DNA of 64,000 nucleotides from Heloderma charlesbogerti (GCA_026122225.1 JANEZZ010002362.1:496001-560000), one strand, 5' to 3'; positions 34,373 through 46,556 are shown, counted from the first letter of the stretch. A program made the numbers and translations. Notes: generated by a model not told the origin, from the sequence alone.

Positions 34373-36599
34373 GCTACATGACTGCTGGACCTAATTTATC
34401 TGTTCTGATATACACAGAGAGCAATCTTACTCACAAAGCCCTCCAAGTTCATTTCAATGGGAAAAGAAACTCTGTACACACATTCCTTTGTCATATGAAT
34501 CTGTTCTCTCCATTGAAATTAATGGGACAGCTTTGCCAAGGCCTCCATCATAGCTCATACAGGATTCTGCAGTGGGACCATGGAATTTATATTAAATCAT
34601 AAAATCAATTTACAATGCTGTGGATCAAAGGGGGTTGTTGTTGTTTTAGAGATATATTTCACCCCCTTACTGTTAGAACCAGAAGGGGAATAACTTCTAG
34701 TTATTCAGAGCATTTCAGATTTTACACATGGGGCGGTGGTGGGGGGAGTGTAAAGCCACTGGGTTCAATCAAGCATTACTTATAGTATTTGTAATCGGAA
34801 ACATAAAAAAGAATATTAACATGTACTAAACCGGAATCTGTGTTCCATTTTGTTTTAAGTGAAGAAAGCTATACCATGGCAGCCTGTGACTATCCAGTTC
34901 TTAAAGAACCATTCAACATTCCGGAGTGCACCTGAAAACAAGTACACATTTGAAATGGAATTTGTCAGGAAGTGCAGCCACCTGTTTTCGTATATTTTCA
35001 GGAAAGGGGAGGAGGGAAAAAACAGACCCCCGTTGTGCAAAAGTGAATTGTACAGTCTGTAGGCATTTTATTAAAGATGAGTAATTTTACAGCAATGAGA
35101 CATAAATGTTTTAACACCAGTCTCTCTCCCTCTCTCTCTCTCTTTCTTTCAGGGGAGCTTTGGATAACGACATGCTCTGTTTTAAGCTCTTTTGGTTTAC
35201 CTGGAGAAGAGGAGTGGTGTATTTTGAAAGATCCACTGTATAGTCTGGCTGATGAAAGCGTTAACAGTTGGATAACACCCCCCCCAAACCCAGCATGTTC
35301 CTTCCTGCTTGCAGCTGCTTCATTATTAGCATGTCGCCCAGTCATTGTAATTTCTCCAAGGCTCGTCTGGAAGTCAGATTGAGAATTTAGATATGACACT
35401 TATCATTGGGGGATTCAATTTAAAACTTTCCTTCTGGACTTACATTTCCCATGAAGGTACTCTATCCAAAAAAACATTTGAGCTGTCTGAAAGCTTAAAC
35501 TCGGAGCAATTTGTTGCGCAAACACAAGGCACGCTTCTCTGGTGCTTAAAGCAATTGTCCTGTCATTCTGATATTTCATGTATAATGCAAAAGCTTCCTT
35601 CTTTTAAAACTTGACACTTGTCATATGGAGAGCAGTTGGCATGTGATCTGATTTTCCTACGCTTCTGATCAGAAAGCCACATTCCCACCCCACCCCACCC
35701 CCATATAATGAGAAGTTTTAAGATGATTGCTGCTCTTGCAAGCCCTGTTGGTTTCCTTTGTGGCTTGATAGTTCAGGATCGAATGAACTATTATGCTAAA
35801 GAAGCTATAGAGTCCCAGACGAATTGGAGCCCCTCTTGTGCTGTGAATACCTGAAAGTGTCTCTACATGAACCTGTGATCAGTGGCTGGAGTAAGGGACC
35901 ACCCGGGTCAAGCATTGTCATTAATGAGGTATGGAGGCAAGCATCCAATTAAACAGGTATATCTCGTTGTATTCAGTCAGCAACCCCAAATTTACAGACC
36001 TCTTAGTTTTTGCTTTCCCCCCACCTTGGAGGCTCTTAGCCCCGGTTTGTCAGGAAGGATAGGTGCTACATTCCCTGATCCTTCTGGGAAAGGTGTTCTG
36101 CCATGGTCTCAGTCTTGCCTGGGCTGCTACATTGCTTACCCCACTGGGCTGGGTTCAGGAACTAGATTGTGAAGGTCACTGCCCTCTCCAGCTACCTTCC
36201 TGGCTCCTCTTCCCCAGCCTCTTCCAGGCATACATGCCTCTCTTTCTGGTGGCTGAGTGGCTCTGGCCATGCCCTGCCCCCAACAAACGCCCATGGATCA
36301 TAAGGTCTAGGTTGGCCTGCAGCTCAGGGCCCCCCATGGGTGACATCAAATATGGGTGCCACAGGCTACAGCAGATCTGGATGGCCTCTACATGGATATG
36401 GGGGCAGGGGGAAAGCAACACTCCTCTACAGGAGCATTCATCAACTTTGCTCTCCACTGCTGAGAACATAACAGTTGTTCTCCTGGTTCTTATATGTTAG
36501 GGTGGTGGCTGTATTTTCACCGATGAGAAAGTTTACAACGCTGAAGAATGTGAAAGCTATCACATGGCTGTATGCTTTTGCTCTGATTCTGTACATGTA
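34373..36599. other. mostly unique DNA, no gene recognised
   Basis: Contains a (TC)n tract at 35121-35153. A splice-acceptor-like tctctctttctttcag precedes 35154, but no family is recognisable in the frame that follows. Confidence 0.4.
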
Positions 36600-36606
36600 T
36601 TGTACC

Positions 36607-36728
36607 CCTGGTTAGTACTTGGATGGGAGAGTGCCTGTGAATCAGGCTTCCTGCACTGAACAGGGGGTTGGACTCGATGGTCTTGTAGGCCCCTTCCAAC
36701 CCTACGATTCTATGATTCCATGATTCTG
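36607..36728 (+). mobile_element. 5S-rRNA-derived SINE with CR1 3' tail, 5'-truncated
   Basis: The first part (cctggttagtacttggatgg, gagagtgcctgtgaatcagg) is the 3' half of 5S rRNA including the C-box region of its internal promoter. It joins cttcctgcactgaacagggg-gttgg, the CR1 3' UTR also seen reversed at 54350, and ends with the CR1 repeat cgattctatgattccatgat. 5S-headed SINEs mobilised by a LINE through a shared 3' tail are an established class (SINE3). CR1 is the likely partner here. Confidence 0.85.
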
Positions 36729-36887
36729 TGTTTTGCTCTGTTTTTCTGTGGCTGCCTCAGTTTGCTTGTATGAATGCAGGCAGGGAAAGAAGGATCATAT
36801 ATGGAGTAGAGTAGTGTGTGAGGCTCCAGAATGTATTTCATCCAAGGATCCTCTAGTCATCATGCCCTATAATCCAATTCTGGTTAG

Positions 36888-36925
<38 letters not shown>
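36888..36925. repeat. (ATC)n microsatellite
   Basis: About twelve ATC units. Confidence 0.96.
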
Positions 36926-37012
36926 TTCTGTACCACCCATTATCTGAAGCTCTCTGGGTAGTTCACAAAACAAATGTAAAACCATAAAATACAGTAACGT
37001 TATTATTTATTA
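36926..37012 (-). mobile_element. second L2 3' terminus (minus)
   Basis: tttctgtaccacccattatctg-aagc followed by agttcacaaaacaaatgtaa is an L2 3' end abutting the next one at 37013, so two L2 tails are in tandem. Confidence 0.6.
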
Positions 37013-37379
37013 CATTTCTATACCGCCCAATAGCCGAAGCTCTCTGGGCAGTTTATAAAAGTTAAAACATTAAAGTACAATATGCACAGTAAAACATAAT
37101 ATAAAACCATGCATTTTAAACAGAATAAAATTAAAGTACTAACCAAGATAAAAGCTGCATCAGTGAAAAGATCTAAAGACACACTAATGCTAAAAGCCTG
37201 GGAAAATAAAAAGGTCTTCACCTGGTTCTGAAAAGAGCACAATGTAGGTGCCAGGTGAGCCTCTCTGAGACGTCATTCCACAACTGTGGTGCCATCACTG
37301 AAGAGGCTCCTTAGTAGCCACCTATTTTGCCTCATTTGACAGGGGTACCTAGAGAAGGGCTAGGTACCCCTGTCTCTCC

Positions 37380-37449
37380 GAGGATGATCTAAGGGTTTGG
37401 GCAGTTAGAAAGGCTCTCTGAGGATGATCTAAGGGTTTGGGCAGTTAGA
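37380..37449. repeat. two-copy direct repeat, 40-bp period, inside the L2
   Basis: gaggatgatctaagggtttg-ggcagttaga occurs at 37380-37409 and 37420-37449, with 10 bp between the copies. Confidence 0.95.
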
Positions 37450-38095
37450 TATGGAAGGAGACGATCCTTCAGGTAACCTGGCCCCAAGCTGTTTAAGGTT
37501 TTGTTGGTTAATACCAGCACTTTGAATTGGTCTTGGAAACAGACTGGCAGCCAGTGCAGATAATAAAGCACTGGCGCAATATGATAATATTGATCAATCC
37601 CTGTTAACAATCTGCTGCCTTATTTTGGACCATGATCCAAAAATTTCTGGAGTTGCGAGCAGAGAAGATAGGGGAAATAAAGAGGCAGACACAGGTTCTT
37701 GGGTTCAAATTGGGCCACATTTATTGATAAATCTGCAAAGGGGAAAAACAGGATGGGCAACTCAACTGGGGCAGCCACTAGATATCCCTGAAATGGGCAA
37801 AAACATTCAAAGCCTGTGTGGTGGCATGTCATCTCACCACCCCACAGGGCTACTACCCCTTTTGGGGGAGGTAGGCCTTCCCCTGTCACTCCCACCCGGG
37901 CCACACAACACTGGGTGGGTGAGGTGAGTTAGCCTCCCAGGTAACTCTTATCCCCCCGATGGGCTGTGAAACCCAGAGCGGGAGGCCTCAGGCATCACCT
38001 GTCACAATAACCATGCATCTGAATGCTCACCATCCCTATTCTCATCCCCAGTGCCCATCCTAACAGCCACAGGGAGTGACAAGCCTATTGCTTAG

Positions 38096-38700
38096 TCAAA
38101 CTCGCCCCCACCTGTGCTGAATTACTTCCCGCAGGCCCCTTTGCAGATCCAACAGAAATATATCATTCCCTAAATCTGACAGGTGCATCTATCTTGCCTA
38201 TAGAGCTCCCTCCTTGTCTGTAAAATTTCTGGATGAGAAATAATCCCATCTCCATGCGGGAATAGCCCCAGAGCAATTTCCCTGTTAACTTTCTGCCAAG
38301 CACTTTCAACGGCCCGCTTGTTCTCAGCATTCCACCAGAAAAGTCTGGGGAGCAAGCACAACTAAACAATGGTTACCCCCGGCCAACAGCACCTAATAAC
38401 CTGAAAATCCCCTAATGCTTGAAAAATAAGGCCCTTGCCTTTTAAACAACACAGGTCATTCCCCCCAAGATGCAGCAACAAAACCTGTGGGGGGACACGC
38501 ACCAAACTTTGATGGAACAGGGTGGGTAAGAGGTGCTCCCACCACATGCTGTGCCTGCCAAGCCACTGTACGCAGACATGCTGGGACAGTCCGAGCTGAG
38601 GTCTGCAGCCTGACCGGGAAGCCCTCCCCAACCAGCCCAGAACACCATGCTGTGTCCATGATGCATATGAGCATACGGGTTCACGACCATTCCATTGATC
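38096..38700 (-). pseudogene. SGNH/GDSL-type hydrolase remnant of the Ngaro-like element
   Basis: The reading moves between frames: a damaged first block (MDTAWCSG where GHS is expected; 38660-38640), RPQLGLSQHVCVQWLGRHSM, LLLHLGGNDLCCLKGKG (oxyanion Gly and Asn of blocks II/III; 38475-38450), NAENKRAVESAWQKVNREIA, ISHPEILQTRRELYR, and the end VHLSDLGNDIFLLDLQRGLR with the catalytic-type His just before, stop at 38096-38098. A hydrolase of this fold is reported in vertebrate Ngaro-group elements. Its role there is unknown. At least two frameshifts make it non-functional. Confidence 0.75.
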
Positions 38701-39310
38701 TAGGGAGAACAAGAATCATGAGGGCCAGCAAACAAAAAATCGTCCAGGTAATGCACCACACTTGGGGTCCCCATTTTATCTCTCACTGCCCATTCCAAGC
38801 AGGTGCTAAACTTCTCAAACATGGTGCAGGAGATGGAGCATCCCATGGGGAGGGCCCTGTCCAGGTAAAACATTCCCTGGAAACAGAACCCCAGAAGGTC
38901 AAAATCCAAAGGATTGACCGGCAAGAGGCGAAATGCAGACTTCATATCGCACTTGCCCATCAATGCCCCGTGGCCGAGATTCCAGACCATGGATATTGCA
39001 GAATCAAAGGGAGTATAATGCACTGAACACAAATTCTCTGGGATCTCATCATTTACAGAATCACCTTTTGGGAAGGAGAGGTTGTGGATCAACCTGTATT
39101 CCTTCATCGCCTTTTGGGGAACAATGCCCAAGGGAGAAATCCGCAAGTTAGGGATAGGTGGTACTGTAAATGGGCCAAGACCCCACCCCCCGAGGAAACT
39201 TCCTTGTCAATTTTGGCTTTTACCAGCTGGACCATACTGAGAACTGAGTTCTGATTCTTAGAGAATTGTGCTTTACGCTTACCCTGAAAAGGGAATATAA
39301 AGCCATGCAT
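38700..39310 (-). pseudogene. DIRS/Ngaro-like reverse transcriptase, N-terminal two thirds
   Basis: FQGKRKAQFSKNQNSVLSM, then (frame change near 39150) RISPLGIVPQKAMKEYRLIH, NLSFPKGDSVNDEIPENLCS, KCDMKSAFRLLPVNPLDFDL, LPMGCSISCTMFEKFS and VVHYLDDFLFAGP. The catalytic YLDD is at 38739-38750. The spacing and motifs are those of tyrosine-recombinase retrotransposons rather than retroviruses. The frame stops just after YLDD, at the deletion junction. Confidence 0.85.
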
Positions 39311-41200
39311 AAAACCTTGGTCTAGGTAAACCGCACCTTCCCTCCACGGATATCGCCCCAGGAGCCGTCAAAGGGGCTCAATCCTAACTGGGCTAGGTCC
39401 CTTTTGGAGGAGGTTGTTGCCCACCCCCGGATTTCCTACCCCCTTGTCCCTCTCATGTGTGATCCTGCCAACCCTTGATTCTGGGACAGGTGGTGCATGG
39501 AACATTCATGGCGAAAGCAGCATGGGTTTCAGGAACAGGAGCCTCTAGAACTGTACTCCCAACAAAGCAAGTGGTGTTGAACCTCCTGCCCACATTCAGC
39601 TGAACGGTTGAAGTGGGTGGCTGTTTGGCCACAATATGACCGCTGTCTGATCTGGCCTAGCCGGAGTCATGAACTGAAGCCATAGATCCTCTTCCTCGAT
39701 GTCCCAATGGAGGGGTCAACAGTGGCCCTCATACGAAAGGCCTCATCATAGGTCAGCCAAGCCCCGCTTGGACCACAGGAGTTGGTTCCAGGGGAGCTAT
39801 GGAATGGCCACTGGCAAGGGATTAAGTGTTCTGGAATAACACCCCCGCCCTGAAAACAAAACAAGGTTGTTGTTGTTTTTTTATAAAGAATGTAAGGGAA
39901 TCTCAATTGGGTGCCCCTCCCATGGCCCCAGGACTCAAGGCTGCCCAGTCCCAGAAAGACAATAGCCTCCTGCACCCAGGACTACTCCAGGGTACTCTCC
40001 CTCAGGCTGGGAGACTACCCTCTAGAAGGAAGCCCCCCCCCCCCGAGTACACCTCCAAACTTTGGGCCAGCTGGCCCCAGAAGAAGATCAAGCTTGGACT
40101 CCTGGAGCTGCTGCCGTGCCAGGGATCCCACAGCCCCACAGCCTCCTCACGAGGGAAAGCCTGGGCCGGATGCTAGGGCTGGCCAGGCCATGAGGCCTGG
40201 GATCGCCCAAGTGGGCGTGATCTGGGCTGCCCAGACCCTGAGGGTGAGGAAATCCCTCTGCTACCATGGCCGTTGCTGCAGCAAAGAAACTTCAGCCACC
40301 CTGTGTCTAGGTGAGGAGAGGCTGCCGCCGCTGCCTGACAGATGCTGCGGCGGCGAAGCGTCTCTCAACAAGGAGGGCGGGCCGTCACTGGTCGCTGCTC
40401 CAGGCACCTGCTCTGCAGCCAGCCGCGCATCAGAGAGGAGTTGGGGAGTGGCGCGGAGAGCTTAAGATGGCCCTCTGCTCTCTCCCCCCTCCGGTGGCAC
40501 CACTTCAGGCCACCAATCGTGGCCAAGCATGGTGCCTCACCCCCACCTGCCCCCAATGGCCCACCCAGAGGCCAAGCAAGCTGGACTCGGGGTGTGACAT
40601 TTTTTGAATGAAGTTTCTGGATCATTTTCAAATGACCCCACGTATAATGCATTGCAGTAATCCAAATGAGAGTTTACCAGAACATGGATGCCTGTAGCTA
40701 TCTCTGTCCAGATAGGATCGTAGTCGGTATATCAGCCTAAACTGATCAAAGGAGCTCCATGCCACCGAGGCCACCTGGGCCTCCAACGACAGTGCTGGAT
40801 CCAGTAGCACCTCCAACTATGAACCTGATCTTTTAGGGGGAGTGCAAACCCCTCCAAAACAGATTGAATATCACTCACTCATCCAACCAGATGTTCCACC
40901 CACTAACAGTACCTCCACCTTATCTGGATTGAGTCTCAGTTTATTAGCCTTCATCCAGTCGATTACCACACCAGGCACTGATTCAAAGCACTCACTACCT
41001 CACCTGGATTTGATGAAACGGAGAGACAGAACTGAGAGTGTCATCCACATATTGGTGACACTTCAGTCCATATCTCCAGATAACCTCCCTCAGTGGTTTC
41101 ATGTAGACATTGAACAGCATGGGAAATGACATAGAGCCCTGTGGGACCCGATGGCATAACTGCCAAAGGACAGAGCAATAATGTCCTTTGCGTGGTATGA

Positions 41201-41480
41201 GAGCCAGCATGGTGTAGTGGTGAGAGTGCTGGACTGGGAGCTGGGAGACCAAGGTTCTAGTCCCCACTCGGCCATGGAAGCTCACTGGGTGACTTTGGGC
41301 CAGTCACAGACTCTCGGCCCAACCTACCTCACAGGGTTGTTGTTGTGAGGTTAAAATGGATAGGGGAGGAGGAGGAGGAGAATGTAAGCTGCCTTGGGTT
41401 CCTTGCAAGAGGAAAAAAGGCAGGATATAAATGCAATAAATAAATAAATAAAGAAAGAAAGAAAGAAAGAATGAAAGAAA
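41201..41480 (+). mobile_element. tRNA-derived SINE with L2-like tail, full length
   Basis: Starts gagccagcatggtgtagtgg (A-box region), continues gagagtgctggactgggagc and ccaaggttctagtccccact (B box), body cctacctcacagggttgttg, tail gcaggatataaatgcaataa, then (AAAT)n(GAAA)n to 41480. It interrupts the minus-strand L2. Pol III-transcribed and mobilised in trans by a LINE with a matching tail. It is the reference copy for the fragments at 2715, 3343, 6618 and 17107. Confidence 0.94.
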
Positions 41481-42050
41481 GTCCTAGCACCACCATTTGG
41501 AATTGGAAATTCAAGCAGGAATAAAACCACTGCAATGCAGTACCTCCAACACCAGATAACATATCCAGAAGGATACCATGGTTGATGGTACTGAAAACTG
41601 CTGAGAGGTCAAAGAGAATCAACAGAGTGACACTCCCTCTATCCTTCTCTCAGCAAAGGTCATCCCACAGGGCAACCAAGGCAGTTTCCATTCCAAAACC
41701 AGGCCCGAGGCCCAATTGAAATAGAATTAAATAATCAGTTTAATTCAAGGGTGTTGGGAGTTAGCTGTCAACTACCCACTCAAGCCCAGGAAGGGAATGT
41801 TAGCATCTGGCCTACAGTTATTAACGTCTTCCGGATCCATCTTCAGCTTTTTTAGGAGTGCCCTAATTACTGCCCCCTTTAAAGTGGCTGGCATTACTCC
41901 TTCTCTCAGGGAAGAATTGACAACTGCCTGGACCCAGTTGGATATCCCCTCCCTATTAGATGTAAGAAGCAAGGAAGGGAAAGGGTTAAGCACAGTGGTG
42001 GTCAACTGGACTTGGCTAAGCACCTGCTAGATCTAGGAATTCTTATCTCA

Positions 42051-42485
42051 TTTGTCTAACCCCTGGCCCTTTTTGCTTTTGATAGACACATATTACATTT
42101 GTGGTGCAACTGAAGGGAAAAAAAGTGTTAATAAGATTGCCTCCTGCTGCTATCACCTGTATAGCAGGCAGTGTGGAATGATGAAAGATGTCTTATTAAG
42201 GGTACTAGGATAAAGCAGGCAAAGTTTGAAGGAAAAACATTCCTAAGTATAGTGTCTAACATATAGATACATTCTGAATAAAACTGATAGAGATCTGGGG
42301 AAAGTTTCCTGGGAAAATACAATTGCTCTGATTCCAGCTTGCATTACAATTGATGTTCCAACATCTATGCAGATGAGAAGATCGCCTACACCCATGGATG
42401 GTGTTATTTCTTCTTCTACATATGTGCACAACTTCTCTCCCTTTCTTTGTTTCCCACAGATTTATCCATTTTGAATGAGTTACAG
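42051..42485. other. no feature recognised
   Basis: Unique-looking AT-rich DNA. Confidence 0.4.
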
Positions 42486-42568
42486 AACAATCTTGTGCAT
42501 GTTTACTCAGAAGTAAACTCCAGTAATCTCAATAGGGCCTGTTTCGAAGTATATTTGCATAGGATTGG
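42486..42568. mobile_element. fold-back repeat, family E
   Basis: gaacaatcttgtgcatgttt-actcagaag ... tatatttgcataggattg, with inverted ends. Confidence 0.7.
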
Positions 42569-43602
42569 AGCCTTAGGCTGATAATCTTCAAAATCACCTC
42601 ATCCCAGGGCAATGCTTTGTTAGTTTCTAAACTTTTTAATAAAGAAAACAAATTTATTGGCAGGTCTTTAAAAAAGAAACATATAAAGACAGGGTGATAA
42701 ACCCACGGGAAAAGATAGATCTAGATAGGCAAACCATGTTCCTTGAAGTTGTATCACTTCATCTCAATTTACTCATCTTTCTCTCAGGCTCAGTTTTGTT
42801 TATTAACTCAACGTAGGCAGATCTTCTGAAAACTGCATGTGTATGTACCACCTGGCCTGCTAAAAACACCCAGAGGGGCAGTCATATGAAAAACTAAGGA
42901 AGGACATCATGTCTGGGTGAAATGCAGATGGGGAAAATAATCCTGAGTGCGGCTCACTGAGATGATTTCCCATAGGCTAAAATATTGAAGTATGGGCAGG
43001 GGAAGATTATGTCTCCCTTTCACACTTCTCTATGAAAGATCTTCTCTATGAAACAACCATTGAATTGTTTTTCTTGTTACTATTATGCATATTAGAAAGT
43101 ACAACAATTCCCTCAAGGAGGAGAAGCAACACCTCCATCCACTCCCCACTGATTAAAGCCACTTGCCATGGAGGAATTGTTCTCTGTAGTGGGTTGATTT
43201 CCAAACATACATAGTCCAGGCCATTGCACAACCCAACAGGGAGGGGACATGCTGAGAAAGATGTGGTTTGCACTATTCCCTGAAGGGTGGCAAGACTGGG
43301 GCTCCTCCTCAACCTAGGTGGTAAGGATTAGGAATTTCCAAAGCCAAAAGCTCTACTTAGAAGGAAGTTCATGTTAAATCATGTTGTTGCATTAAAACAG
43401 AGATCAAGTTTCTATGGTACACACACACACAATTGTATTGAAACAGCACTTATTAAATATATGATTTGGCTCATCTGATCTGAGATGGACACCCATGGAT
43501 TTAAAAGACTTATTGGGAAGGATTGCATTCTAGCCACTGAGGGTAGAAGGAAGATATCACACACCCCTATGTCATCATGTACAATACTACAGTCATGGTA
43601 GT
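42569..43602. other. no feature recognised
   Basis: Unique-looking DNA with a short (CA)n at 43421-43432. Confidence 0.4.
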
Positions 43603-43653
43603 TGCCATCTTGTTCTTCACCTCAGGTGGCAAAAAGTCTTGGGCTGACCCTGG
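43603..43653 (-). mobile_element. single end of the 12205-12450 hAT-like family
   Basis: gccatcttgttcttcacctc followed by aggtggcaaaaagtcttggg ctgaccctg matches 12405-12450. Confidence 0.6.
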
Positions 43654-44176
43654 TGGGGGAATACAGTAATAATTCACAGAGGGAGAAGAGAGGAGAGAGG
43701 ATGTGAAAAGGACCATGAAAACGTGGCAAAAGCTCGCCCACTAAATACAAATAACATCCTGATTTCAAAGCAATTGGACAAGCTCATACAGCAGCATCCC
43801 CCACTCTCTGTTGTGATGCTGTGTGTTACATCAAATGTGCAGGACATCGGATTAAACTCTGTGATCCAGGAAATGGTCTCAAGGCCCAGGATGCCATTAT
43901 ATTCCTCTCTGGCAGTTGTGCAGCTGGACCACGATTTCAATACTAAATTGTACATCACTTACTCTTGGATCTTTGCAAGGGTTATCCATGTCTATTCCTC
44001 TTCCCCATCCACATCTCACATCACGCTCTCCAAAAAGCCACATCTTTCCCCGTACAGCTGTCCCCTTCAGCCCTTCCACTATTGACAATACAATGGGACA
44101 ATATTTCACCCCGTTGTCCTTCATTAGGATTTTCCAAGATTTGACAATGTTAGGCTTCTGAGAAAGATGTAGCGCA
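43654..44176. other. no feature recognised
   Basis: Overlapping frames on both strands without recognisable similarity. Confidence 0.4.
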
Positions 44177-44312
44177 GCCTTTCCCAATTGGATGCCTTCC
44201 GGATATTGTTTAACTACAACTCCCATCATCCCCAACCAGCATGGTCACTGGCTGGGGGTAATGTGACTTGTAGTCCAACACATCTGGAAGGCACCAAGTT
44301 GAGAGAAGCTGC
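44177..44312. mobile_element. fold-back repeat, family G, full copy
   Basis: cagcctttcccaattggatg ... ctacaactcccatcatcccc ... ggctgggggtaatgtgactt-gtagtcc ... ggaaggcaccaagttgaga. The arms are inverted around cagcatggtcactggctg. Confidence 0.8.
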
Positions 44313-46379
44313 TGTTGACTGTACAGCTAGTAAAAAGGATATCATATAATCACACAACACTTATTATTCCATGTGCTGTTTCACATGTGGCATTATTCCC
44401 TCCTTCATATGATCTCTGTGTAGAAAAAGCAGTTGAAATATCAGGTGCAAAACCCATGCAGCAAGTGTCCACTTTGCCATTCCTGATGTTTGGAAGCTGT
44501 AGCATGGAGGTTTCTCTGTGTTTGGGGGGAAAAACAATATGGCTGAAGGAGCCATAAAAAGCAAGTCAAGGGAAAAGTTGGAAGTAAAAAAGCATTCTCG
44601 GGTTAAAGAACCATAAATCCTTTTAAACAAACAATTAAATCAACCCATTTTAAATTGCTCAGGTGCATTATAGGCTCTGCATCTCTTTACTAAAGGAGCT
44701 CAGATAATTGACTTGTTTCTGTGTGTGAGGCAGCTGCAAGGTCTGGCCCTTTACATGGAAGAGAATCTAGATGAAATGATAAGCACTGGAATGTATCATA
44801 AGAGGGAAAAAAGTGGGCGCTGGCAGCAGGTGTGCATAAATGCTGAAGAAAGGCTTGGATTCAAACATTGTCTAAACGCTTTTTTTTAGCACACCATGCA
44901 GTATCTCACATTTCATCCCTCCCTTCTCACTGCCATTTATCTCCATTCCTCTCAACCTGCAGTTGTCCTGTACATGAAAAATGTTGGCTTATGAAAACAA
45001 GATTTCAGAAAGGAGCTTTGTTAAAGAATCTCACATTGCAGCACTTCTGGTAATGCCTTTCTTCTTGAAATCCTTAGGGCTGCATGGCTTACTTCAGAAC
45101 ACAGTCCTCCTACAAGCTTCATATGATGCCAAGATGGACAGAGCTAAGGATAATACAATTCAAGTGTGTGTGCCTGCTTGTGCATCATACAAGAGAAAGA
45201 CCCAGTCAAGACTGACTTTCCTTAGAGCATCAGAAGATGTCTTTGTTTTCATGAGTTCCTGATGACCACAATATTCATGAACAGTTGAGTGAAATGAGGT
45301 CACAAGTGAGTTTGGATAGGTGATCATACCAAACCAATAAAAATAAGCAGGTCTACCCAGCTGAGATGACATCTGTCACATTGAACTCTGTATAGATCAT
45401 GTGTTAAGCAAGGAAAAAGCAGATTTCTCATTATCTTTCAGGGGTTCCAAATTATGTACTTGAAGTAAGGAGCTGAAACTCAGGAACCTCGGTGTCCAGC
45501 TCAATTGTGTGGTTAGGAATGATGTAGAGCGCTCTGCAGCACGTGAGAATAACATGCTGGGAAGCCACAATATGTGAGCAACATTTTTATGAAGCCCTCA
45601 GACCTTGTAGGAAAATAAACGCTTTTGTTGCTTGGTTTTGACTCACCACCACATGTTCTGAATAAGTGTATATGATGCTAGAGGTTGCTGATTTGAGTTG
45701 ATCAATGCTGTCATGTTGTCAAGGAGTATAAAGGAGTTAAATGATTCAGGATGTTCAAAATATTACCCTCTTTGTCTTTGAAGGAGGCATTAGCTAGTGA
45801 TGCCATTGTGACCGCTAAGTGTCATGCTGTGGGTTATACCTAAACTATGTAAAAATTTGCCCACCACCTTAGCACAATTAACATATCTCCAGCTCATGAC
45901 ATTTACTGTTAGTCATAGTCACTATGCACTTTCATCTGCGCTTATTTTTTTTTAAGCAAGCATAAATTGGGTAGCATGAAAATATATACAATGCTATTGC
46001 TTATCCAAATTTAAATTGCGGATTGCTAATGTGTCATTTTTCTGCTTTCCTGGGGGCCCGTATTAGTGCCCATATTTATAAACACTGCATATTTGGCTTT
46101 AAAAAACACTTAAATAAAAATACATTCAAATTAATTGATCACGTAAAATCTATCATAAAAACCATTGCTAGCCACAAAATGCTTGCCTGTGTACACTCTG
46201 ATTCACCAAGCTGAAAGCAGCCTGCCAATCATGTATGATTACGGCCTGCCACGTGTTGAACGTTGCCTTTGTTTTTCCTCAGGCAGCAAAAAGTAGGATG
46301 TTTGTCGAGCCCTTTGTGGCTGTGTTTTGTCTTGTTGGGTCATACGTTGCTCAAGCCTGTCTGTCCACTCTCAAGGACA
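44313..46379. other. mostly unique DNA; 45890-46200 CNE-like
   Basis: No repeat is recognised except a possible MITE end near 46262 (cctttgtttttcctcaggca-gcaaaaag). 45890-46200 is AT-rich, free of recognised repeats and rich in short A/T motifs (caaattaattgatcacgtaa). Function unknown. Confidence 0.35.
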
Positions 46380-46556
46380 GGGCTGTAATCCAGTGGCAGA
46401 GCACATGCTTTGCAGGTGGAAGGTACCATCTTTAAGCCCTGGGTACAGCTGGGGAAGCTCCCTCTCTGATACCCTGGCAAGGTGCTGCCAGTGCAGACAA
46501 TACTAACCTAGAACCCGTGGTCTGACTTGCTATAAGGCAGCTTCCTATGTACAATG
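46380..46556 (+). mobile_element. tRNA-Ala-like SINE
   Basis: cagtggcagagcacatgctt (A-box region), tgcaggtggaaggtaccatc, then caaggtgctgccagtgcaga, cccgtggtctgacttgctat and aaggcagcttcctatgtaca. It matches 7322-7502. Confidence 0.85.

Larger units (their letters stand above)
37631..40612 (-). mobile_element. DIRS/Ngaro-like tyrosine-recombinase retrotransposon, internally deleted
   Basis: About 3 kb inserted in the L2. Minus-strand order: a GC-rich 5' region (40600-40000), gag-like remnant (LTYDEAFRMRATVDPSIG at about 39765-39710), RT (39310-38700), then immediately the SGNH-hydrolase remnant (38690-38096), and a 3' region with a polyadenylation-like aataaa near 37720. RNase H and the tyrosine recombinase expected after the RT are missing, so a deletion joined the RT catalytic box to the hydrolase. 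Terminal split repeats were not identified. The exact borders are uncertain by some tens of bases. Confidence 0.75.
37013..42050 (-). mobile_element. L2-clade LINE (minus), split by two later insertions
   Basis: Three blocks belong to one minus-strand L2: 37013-37630 (3' UTR and ORF2 end), 40613-41200 (RT palm and thumb) and 41456-42050 (RT fingers). They are separated by a Ngaro-like element and a SINE. Protein remnants in order from 42030 downwards: SNWVQAVVNSSLREGVMPA, LLKKLKMDPEDVNNCRP, LFDLSAVFSTINHGILLDML-SGVGGTALQWF, RVPQGSMSFPMLFNVYMKPL, HQYVDDTL (catalytic DD retained) and LAPVLYYLHWLPVCFQDQFK-like (37500-37590). Several frameshifts are present. The element is an inactive relic. Confidence 0.87.

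Noticed and set aside
35077..35382. Possible exon after a pyrimidine tract and CAG (splice-acceptor-like)
   Set aside because: The (TC)n tract is a simple repeat, the frame matches no family I know, and no donor or neighbouring exon is visible.
38096..39310. Endogenous retrovirus pol
   Set aside because: The motif order and sequence (KSAFRLLPV, LPMGCS, VVHYLDDFLF) are of the DIRS/Ngaro type. No LTRs, protease or envelope are seen.
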